Source of the DNA: an uncultured Alphaproteobacteria bacterium
GTDB lineage: Bacteria > Pseudomonadota > Alphaproteobacteria > Rhizobiales > Pleomorphomonadaceae
Direction: 5' to 3'
DNA length: 10,278 bases
Assembly (NCBI GenBank): GCA_937900425.1
Contig: CALCDT010000295.1
Span: 1 to 10,278 of the forward strand
Shown: in pieces, positions 6,130-10,278 of the stretch
Layout of the letters: each line of letters opens with the position of its first letter
Numbering within the stretch: position 1 is the stretch's first letter
Notes under the pieces: generated by a model
Seen by the model: only the letters and a program-made list of their open reading frames with translations
Database searches by the model: none
Told to the model about the DNA's origin: nothing
Made by a program: the position numbers and the translations under genes

Positions 6130-6202
6130 ATCCGGCCCCCCGGGGCGGCCGCAGCCGGCCCCTGAAGGCGCCCGGCGGGGAAGCCCCGACCGAACGGGCG
6201 TG

Positions 6203-6231
6203 GTTATGGCGAGGGGCCGGTCGGCTGTCAA
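6203..6231 (-). promoter_or_regulatory. Promoter for tRNA-Tyr
   Basis: On the minus strand a perfect -35 box TTGACA (6231-6226) is followed after 17 bp by CATAAC (6208-6203), matching the housekeeping sigma factor consensus in alphaproteobacteria. Transcription would begin near 6196, giving a leader of about 67 nt before the tRNA. It is divergent from the rlmB promoter. Confidence 0.7.
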
Positions 6232-6314
6232 CCCGTTCGCGTCAAGGAACTTCATCCTTTCGCCGGCAAGGCGCTGCAAGCGGCGGAAATCGGCGGACCG
6301 GCGCGCGGCGCCGG

Positions 6315-6344
6315 CTTGGCAGAGGCCGCCGCGCCCCGCTATAT
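6315..6344 (+). promoter_or_regulatory. Candidate rlmB promoter giving a leaderless transcript
   Basis: CTTGGC at 6315-6320 and CTATAT at 6339-6344, 18 bp apart, resemble the alphaproteobacterial -35 CTTG and -10 CTATAT pattern. The expected start point, about 7 bp after the -10 box, falls on the A of the rlmB start codon at 6351. No ribosome-binding site precedes that ATG, in keeping with a leaderless mRNA. Confidence 0.5.
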
Positions 6345-6350
6345 GGCGCG

Positions 6351-7166
6351 ATGGCACAGGACACCCCCCGCCCCCCGCGCGGCCGCAGCGGCCGGCCGAC
6401 CCCGCCGAACGGCTTTCGCCCGCGCCCCAGGCGCGAGCGCGAGGCCGGCAAGGCACTGATCCTCTACGGCCTTCACACCGTCGAGCTCGCCCTCAAGAAC
6501 CCGCGCCGCAAGGCGATCCGCCTGCTGGCGACGCGCAACGCCGAAGCGAGACTCGCGGAACGCTTCCCCGAAGGACTGCCGATCGCCGCCGAGAACGCCT
6601 CGCCGCCGCAACTCGACCGGCTGCTCGGCTCCGACGCCGTCCACCAGGGCGTCGCGCTCGAGGTCGAGCCGCTGCCGGCGCTGCGCACCCGCGATCTCTC
6701 CGGCGCCCGCATGGTGCTCGCCCTCGACCAGATCACCGACCCGCACAACGTCGGCGCCATCCTGCGCACCGCCGCGGCCTTCGCCGTCGACGCGGTGATG
6801 ACGACGGCCCGCCACAGCCCGGCCGAATCCGGCGTCCTGGCCAAATCCGCCTCCGGCGCGCTCGACCTGATGCCGATCATCGAGGTGAAGAACCTCGGCG
6901 ACGCGCTGGAGGAGGCCAGGGAAGAGGGCTTCCAGATCGTCGGCCTCGACAGCGAGGGCCCCGCCCCGCTCGACGAGGCAGTGCTGCGCGCGCCCGTGCT
7001 GCTGGTGCTCGGCGCCGAGGGCAAGGGCCTGCGCCAGCGCACCCGCGACATCTGCGACGTCCTCGCCCGCCTCGACATGCCCGGCGAGATCAAGAGCCTC
7101 AACGTCTCCAACGCCGCCGCCCTCTCGCTCTACGTGACGAGCCGAGCGGTCGGCCGGAAGGACTGA
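6351..7166 (+). CDS. rlmB: 23S rRNA (guanosine-2'-O)-methyltransferase RlmB
   Basis: The 271-residue protein is a SpoU/TrmH-type (SPOUT) methyltransferase; the RlmB group transfers a methyl from S-adenosylmethionine to the 2'-OH of G2251 in the 23S rRNA P-loop. A disordered Pro/Arg N-terminus (1-33) precedes the L30e-like RNA-binding domain (ILYGLHTVELALKNPRR, 37-53, to HQGVALEV, 98-105). The catalytic domain has motif 1 NVGAILRTAAAF (133-144, with N133 and R139), motif 2 LGAEGKGLR (220-228, with E223) and motif 3 IKSLNVSNAAALSLY (247-261), which form the trefoil-knot cofactor site. Length fits the family, with a longer N-terminal tail. The frame is open upstream, but ATG 6351 gives the expected N-terminus and coincides with the promoter-predicted transcript start. 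It is chromosomal and divergent from tRNA-Tyr. Confidence 0.93.
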   Translation: MAQDTPRPPRGRSGRPTPPNGFRPRPRREREAGKALILYGLHTVELALKNPRRKAIRLLATRNAEARLAERFPEGLPIAAENASPPQLDRLLGSDAVHQGVALEVEPLPALRTRDLSGARMVLALDQITDPHNVGAILRTAAAFAVDAVMTTARHSPAESGVLAKSASGALDLMPIIEVKNLGDALEEAREEGFQIVGLDSEGPAPLDEAVLRAPVLLVLGAEGKGLRQRTRDICDVLARLDMPGEIKSLNVSNAAALSLYVTSRAVGRKD

Positions 7167-7210
7167 GGCGAAGCGGGCGGGCGCGGAGCCCGGCCGCTGT
7201 TCCCCCGCGG

Positions 7211-7254
7211 CGGCCGACGCCCCGCCCCGCGACGGCCAACGCCCCGCCCCACGA
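7211..7254 (+). repeat. Tandem duplication of a 22-bp unit
   Basis: Bases 7211-7232 and 7233-7254 are head-to-tail copies of a 22-bp unit (CGGCCGACGCCCCGCCCC then GCGA) that differ only at positions 6 and 19, both G in the first copy and A in the second. It sits between rlmB and the tRNA-Thr promoter. A recent slippage duplication is the simplest explanation. Confidence 0.75.
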
Positions 7255-7261
7255 TTGCGCG

Positions 7262-7289
7262 TTGAAATCCCCGCGCCGAGCCGCTAAGT
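7262..7289 (+). promoter_or_regulatory. Promoter for tRNA-Thr
   Basis: TTGAAA at 7262-7267 and CTAAGT at 7284-7289, spaced 16 bp, make a plausible housekeeping promoter about 30 bp before the mature tRNA. This is in a short AT-richer island within otherwise very GC-rich sequence. Confidence 0.5.
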
Positions 7290-7324
7290 GCGAGAAGCCC
7301 GACGCGACCCCGTCGCCGCCCGGG

Positions 7325-7399
<75 letters not shown>

Positions 7400-7431
7400 T
7401 TCTTCACGATGATTCGCATTCCCTCGCCGGC

Positions 7432-8664
7432 TCAGCCCGAGGGCCGCACCACGAACTGCTCCAGCCCGTGGAAGTGATAGGCGTCGCGGTAGCGCGGCCT
7501 GCTCGCGAGCGCCAGCTTCGGCAGGCGGCGGAACAATGCCGAGAGGGCGATCTCGAGTTCGAGCCTTGCGAGCGCGGCGCCGACGCAGAAGTGGATGCCG
7601 GCGCCGAAGGCGAGGTGGCCGGCGGCGCGGCCCGGCAGGATGCGGTCCGGATCGGGAAATTTCGCCGGATCGCGATTCGCCGCGCCGAGCAGCAGGCCGA
7701 CCTTGTCGCCCTTGCGCAGGGTGATGCCCCGATGGTCGAGATCTTCCAGCGCATAGCGTGTGAACATGTGCAGCGGCGGATCGTGGCGCAGCAGCTCTTC
7801 GGCAAGTGCGCTCCAGCCGGTGGAGGTGTCCGGCAGGTCGTTGCGGTCGAAGGCCGGCGACAGCATTGCGGCGACGGCGTTGCCGATCGCGTGCACCGTC
7901 GCCTCGTGGCCGGCGTTGAGCAGCAGGATCACGGTGGTGACGAGTTCGTCGGAAGACAGCGTCTCGCCGGCCTCCTCGGCAGCGACGAGGCGCGAGAGCA
8001 GGTCGTCGCCCGGCCGGCGGCGGCGCTCCTCGACCAGCCGGCGGACACGGGCGGAGAAGGCCAGCGTCGCCTCGACGGCGGCGTCCTCGGCCGCAGGGTC
8101 GCGGGCGAACTGGTACATCGCCACCATCCGGTGCGACCAGTCGAGCAGCTGCGGCGCCTCCTCGTCCGGAACGCCGATCAGCTCGCAGATGATGGTGATC
8201 GGGATCGGCGTCGCATAGGCCGTCAGCAGGTCGACCTCGCCGGCCGGGAAGCGGTCGATCAGCTCGTCGGCGAGGCGTTCGATCCGCGGCCGCAATCGCT
8301 CGACCTGCCGTGTCACGAAAGCGCGGTTGACGAGGCCCCTCAAGCGCGTATGCGCCGGCGGCTCGCGCTCCAGCAGCGAATGCGCCTCGACGTCGTGGAA
8401 CGGGCGCAGCCGCTCGGGCGGCTCCGGCCAGCCGAGTTCCTCCCGCGTCGCGACGTGCAGCACCTCGCGGCCGAAGCGGCGGTCGCGCAGCAGCGCCGAG
8501 ACGTCGTCGTGGCCGGCGAAGCACCAGTGGCCGTAGTCGGCCCAGAAGAAGGCCGGCGCGCGGGCGCGAACCGCGGCGTAGGTCGCATAGGGATCCTGCA
8601 CGAAGGCGGCGTCCCGCGGCGACTGGCGAAGGGTCCTGGTCGTCTCGTCGAAGTCGATGGTCAT
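7432..8664 (-). CDS. Cytochrome P450
   Basis: The minus strand encodes a soluble bacterial P450 haem monooxygenase of 410 residues, the normal length. Signatures are complete: H105 and R109 in the C-helix (HTRLR, haem propionates), the I-helix oxygen-activation motif AGHEAT at 251-256, the K-helix ExxR E290-R293, and the haem loop FGAGIHFCVG at 353-362 with Cys360 as the iron ligand. The start MTIDFDETTR at 8664 gives the usual N-terminus; the frame stays open upstream to 8733 but runs into the tRNA-Leu gene. There is no membrane anchor. It resembles the CYP107/BioI-like soluble class, but the substrate is unknown and no ferredoxin or reductase lies nearby. Only 41 bp separate it from the tRNA-Leu 3' end, so it is either read through from the tRNA or has a promoter within it. 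Confidence 0.95.
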   Translation of the reverse strand: MTIDFDETTRTLRQSPRDAAFVQDPYATYAAVRARAPAFFWADYGHWCFAGHDDVSALLRDRRFGREVLHVATREELGWPEPPERLRPFHDVEAHSLLEREPPAHTRLRGLVNRAFVTRQVERLRPRIERLADELIDRFPAGEVDLLTAYATPIPITIICELIGVPDEEAPQLLDWSHRMVAMYQFARDPAAEDAAVEATLAFSARVRRLVEERRRRPGDDLLSRLVAAEEAGETLSSDELVTTVILLLNAGHEATVHAIGNAVAAMLSPAFDRNDLPDTSTGWSALAEELLRHDPPLHMFTRYALEDLDHRGITLRKGDKVGLLLGAANRDPAKFPDPDRILPGRAAGHLAFGAGIHFCVGAALARLELEIALSALFRRLPKLALASRPRYRDAYHFHGLEQFVVRPSG

Positions 8665-8705
8665 GGCAGGCCCGGCTCGTCGTCCCGCGATCGCAGGGAG
8701 CACTT

Positions 8706-8791
8706 TGGTGGCCGCTGTGGGACTCGAACCCACATGGGCGATGCCCGAGGCATTTTAAGTGCCTTCCGTCTACCGATTCCGGCAAGCGGCC
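8706..8791 (-). tRNA. tRNA-Leu (anticodon TAA)
   Basis: An 86-nt class II tRNA on the minus strand: acceptor GGCCGCT pairs with AGCGGCC, then discriminator A and encoded CCA. The D-arm (CCGGAATCGGTAGACGG) is typical of tRNA-Leu. The anticodon stem AGGCA/TGCCT closes the loop CTTAAAA with TAA at 8757-8755. A long variable arm precedes the GTTCGAGTC T-loop. Confidence 0.96.
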
Positions 8792-8858
8792 CCTGAAAAT
8801 CCGTCGAGGCGGCGACGGCCTCCCGGCGCAGCGACGACCACGCCGCATCGGAAAGGTT

Positions 8859-8886
8859 CTCTAGCGATTCCGCATGCGGCGAGCAA
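8859..8886 (-). promoter_or_regulatory. Candidate promoter for tRNA-Leu
   Basis: On the minus strand TTGCTC (8886-8881) and CTAGAG (8864-8859) are separated by 16 bp, with a predicted start about 60 nt before the tRNA. The match to consensus is moderate. If the tRNA transcript continues, this promoter could also serve the P450 gene. Confidence 0.35.
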
Positions 8887-8931
8887 CCGGAAGTCGACAG
8901 GCCGCCCGGGGGCGCCGGACGGCGCGCGGGC

Positions 8932-8949
8932 TGTTGCACATCGGCAACA
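8932..8949. other. Short inverted repeat in the tRNA-Leu / omp intergenic region
   Basis: TGTTGC and GCAACA flank a 6-nt spacer, a perfect 6-bp dyad with no T-run on either side. The surrounding gap 8792-9268 (477 bp) contains no convincing gene; besides this dyad it holds the tRNA-Leu promoter, the CtrA box and the leader of the outer membrane protein gene. Confidence 0.4.
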
Positions 8950-9075
8950 ACCGCCCGGCGACAGGATCGAAGAGCCGTGAACAATCAGCGCTGGCAGATC
9001 CAGCTTCGGCAGCTCTGAGCGCCGTGTTTCAACCAGCGACATCGCAATCGGACATGTGAAGAGACAATAACTCGC

Positions 9076-9098
9076 GACCGTCTCCAGATCGAAGACGG
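9076..9098. promoter_or_regulatory. Inverted repeat overlapping the CtrA box
   Basis: ACCGTCT (9076-9082) and AGACGGT (9092-9098) form a perfect 7-bp dyad with a 9-nt spacer. It ends on the first base of the CtrA box, so a regulator binding here could compete or cooperate with CtrA. The identity of such a regulator is unknown. Confidence 0.4.
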
Positions 9099-9113
9099 TT
9101 AATCGTTCATTAA
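9098..9113 (+). promoter_or_regulatory. CtrA-binding box (TTAA-N7-TTAAC)
   Basis: TTAA at 9098-9101, exactly seven bases, then TTAAC at 9109-9113 is a perfect match to the full CtrA consensus of alphaproteobacteria. In this GC-rich sequence such a match by chance is unlikely. It lies about 155 bp before the outer membrane protein start. A weak -10 candidate (GATAGA, 9129-9134) follows, so the box may sit over the -35 region as in CtrA-activated promoters. Confidence 0.65.
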
Positions 9114-9268
9114 CGAATTTTCTCACGTGATAGAGGAAAGTAGACAGACGGGAGGCTGTAACATCGCTGCGGGGAAGCAACGGACATTGGTTTGAACGTC
9201 ATTTGTTTCTCGTCCGGTTTGACCGGCCCGCTGCCCCGCCAGAAAAACTGCATGCGGAGATCAAGATC

Positions 9269-9955
9269 ATGATGACGAGGATCGCCCTGGCTCTCGCGGC
9301 CACGACCCTTCTGACCGCCGGCGCCAGCGCCGCCGACATCGCCATGGAACCGGCGCCGGTTCCGATGATGGCCGCCGCCCCCAACGCCTTCGACTGGTCG
9401 GGTGTCTATCTCGGCGTCCAGGGCGGCTACGGCTTCGGCGATTCCCGGATCGACGACAACGGCCTGTCGACGCTCGACCACGGCGTCGACACCGACGGCT
9501 GGTTCGCCGGCGGCGTCGTCGGCGGCCTTTGGCAGTGGAACGCACTGGTCGTCGGCCTCGAAGCCGAGATGAACTGGTCGGGAATCGACGGCGACAATCA
9601 GATCCAGCCGGGCAACTTCATCGGAACCGAGATCAACTGGTTCGGCTCGGCCAACGCCAAGCTCGGCTACGCCTGGGACCGGATCCTGTTCTACGGCACC
9701 GGCGGCGTCGCCTTCGCCAATATCGACACCAGCCAGCGCTTCGGCGCCCTCTCCTTCTCCAACGACGAGAATTACGTCGGCTGGACCGTCGGTGCCGGTA
9801 TCGACTACGCCGCGACCGACAATATCATCGTCGGCGTCCAGTACCGCTATTACGACTTCGGCTCCGCCGACTTCAACGCACCGGCCCCGTTCACGCCGCG
9901 CGATCAGGACCTCGACATGCACACGGTCTCCGCGCACGTGACCTACAAGTTCTGA
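9269..9955 (+). CDS. Omp25/Omp31-type outer membrane beta-barrel protein
   Basis: The 228-residue protein has a signal peptide with likely cleavage after ASA at 19-21, then a short Pro/Met-rich linker and an eight-stranded OmpA-like barrel of the Omp25/Omp31/RopB group (outer membrane immunogenic protein family). Typical blocks are FDWSGVYLGVQGGYGFG (41-57), GGLWQWNALVVGLEAEMNWSG (85-105), GSANAKLGYAWDRILFYGTGGVA (126-148) and VGWTVGAGIDY (170-180) with IVGVQYRYYDFG (187-198). It ends in YKF; the terminal Phe is the BAM-complex recognition signal. GGAG at 9256-9259 supports ATG 9269 over the next ATG at 9272; the frame is open further upstream but without a signal peptide. It likely serves envelope integrity. 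A CtrA box upstream suggests cell-cycle control, and a strong hairpin follows the stop. Confidence 0.93.
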   Translation: MMTRIALALAATTLLTAGASAADIAMEPAPVPMMAAAPNAFDWSGVYLGVQGGYGFGDSRIDDNGLSTLDHGVDTDGWFAGGVVGGLWQWNALVVGLEAEMNWSGIDGDNQIQPGNFIGTEINWFGSANAKLGYAWDRILFYGTGGVAFANIDTSQRFGALSFSNDENYVGWTVGAGIDYAATDNIIVGVQYRYYDFGSADFNAPAPFTPRDQDLDMHTVSAHVTYKF

Positions 9956-9994
9956 TCGCCTCCGCCGTCCCGGCGACGGACGGCATCCGGGGCG

Positions 9995-10023
9995 TCCCGC
10001 CCGGCCTTGATGGTCGGGCGGGA
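9995..10023 (+). terminator. Strong GC-rich hairpin after the omp gene
   Basis: TCCCGCCCG (9995-10003) pairs perfectly with CGGGCGGGA (10015-10023), extended inward by a G-U and two C-G pairs, giving a 12-bp stem and a TTGAT loop 39 bp after the omp stop. No T-run follows on either strand, so it may act as a transcript-stabilising 3' end or a U-tract-less terminator. The rest of the gap to 10180 shows nothing else clear. Confidence 0.55.
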
Positions 10024-10179
10024 GCCAGGCGAACAACCCCGCGCCGATGAAGGAAGAGCTCGAAAGGTCGCCCGGCCGCGGGAGCGGTGCGGGCGGGTCG
10101 TCCGCGCCGGCCATGCCGCTGCCGTCCGTCCCTCTCTCGGGCCGGGAAGAGCAGCCCGCGACCGGGAGCAATCTCCCCC

Positions 10180-10278
10180 TCAGCCGAAGGCGCCCTTGGT
10201 GATCGGCGGCTGGAAGGTCAGGCCCATGTCCCAGGGGAAGTAGATCCAGGTGTCCTGGCTGACCTCGGTGACGAAGGT
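10180..10278 (-). CDS. C-terminal end of an unidentified protein (partial)
   Basis: A minus-strand frame enters from the right edge and stops with TGA at 10182-10180. The 32 visible residues read TFVTEVSQDTWIYFPWDMG and continue to PPITKGAFG. They are rich in aromatic residues and well-ordered in composition, with codon use like the chromosomal genes, which argues for a real coding end rather than chance. I could not assign it to a family. It converges on the omp gene. Confidence 0.6.
   Translation of the reverse strand, partial: TFVTEVSQDTWIYFPWDMGLTFQPPITKGAFG

Noticed and set aside
8932..8949. Inverted repeat as a rho-independent terminator
   Set aside because: The stem is only 6 bp and no T-run follows on either strand.
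8770..9180. Minus-strand 136-codon frame in the tRNA-Leu/omp gap
   Set aside because: It begins beyond the CtrA box, runs into the tRNA-Leu gene, has no ribosome site and matches no family.
9110..10171. Minus-strand open frame of 353 codons opposite the outer membrane protein
   Set aside because: The plus-strand protein has a signal peptide, barrel motifs and terminal Phe; the antisense frame is Asp/Val/Gly-rich shadow sequence.

Overview
The window is very GC-rich DNA from an alphaproteobacterium, most likely Hyphomicrobiales (Rhizobiales). The evidence is an Omp25/Omp31-type outer membrane protein, a perfect CtrA box (TTAA-N7-TTAAC), TTGAC-type promoters and dense GCC/GTC/CTC codon use. 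It joins two kinds of DNA at a tRNA gene.

Left part, about 1-6045: the integrase-proximal end of an integrated element (prophage or ICE/genomic island; no structural or transfer genes are visible to decide). All genes read rightward and almost all are packed with 1-16 bp overlaps, so this looks like one translationally coupled operon. The order is: end of an unknown gene, a 34-residue membrane peptide, a second-copy-type DNA polymerase III beta clamp (DnaN), a small hypothetical protein, a phage Gp37/Gp68 (DUF5131) radical-SAM-like protein, an ASCH-domain protein, a DUF4326 protein, a secreted staphylococcal-type nuclease, three small hypotheticals, and a tyrosine recombinase. The recombinase ends 31 bp from the 3' end of a tRNA-Tyr gene, the classical integration arrangement, so the element extends left beyond the window and its other att site is not visible.

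Right part, about 6045-10278: chromosomal backbone. tRNA-Tyr(GTA) on the minus strand and rlmB (23S rRNA Gm2251 methyltransferase) on the plus strand diverge from a shared region with recognisable promoters; the rlmB promoter would start transcription at the start codon itself. Then come tRNA-Thr(TGT), a complete cytochrome P450 on the minus strand lying just downstream of tRNA-Leu(TAA) on the same strand, a roughly 480-bp regulatory region with a CtrA box, an outer membrane beta-barrel protein, a strong hairpin, and the C-terminal end of an unidentified minus-strand gene.

The most unusual part is the compact element operon combining a sliding clamp with three poorly understood phage/accessory families (DUF5131, ASCH, DUF4326) and an exported nuclease. 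The functions of the combination are not known from sequence alone.
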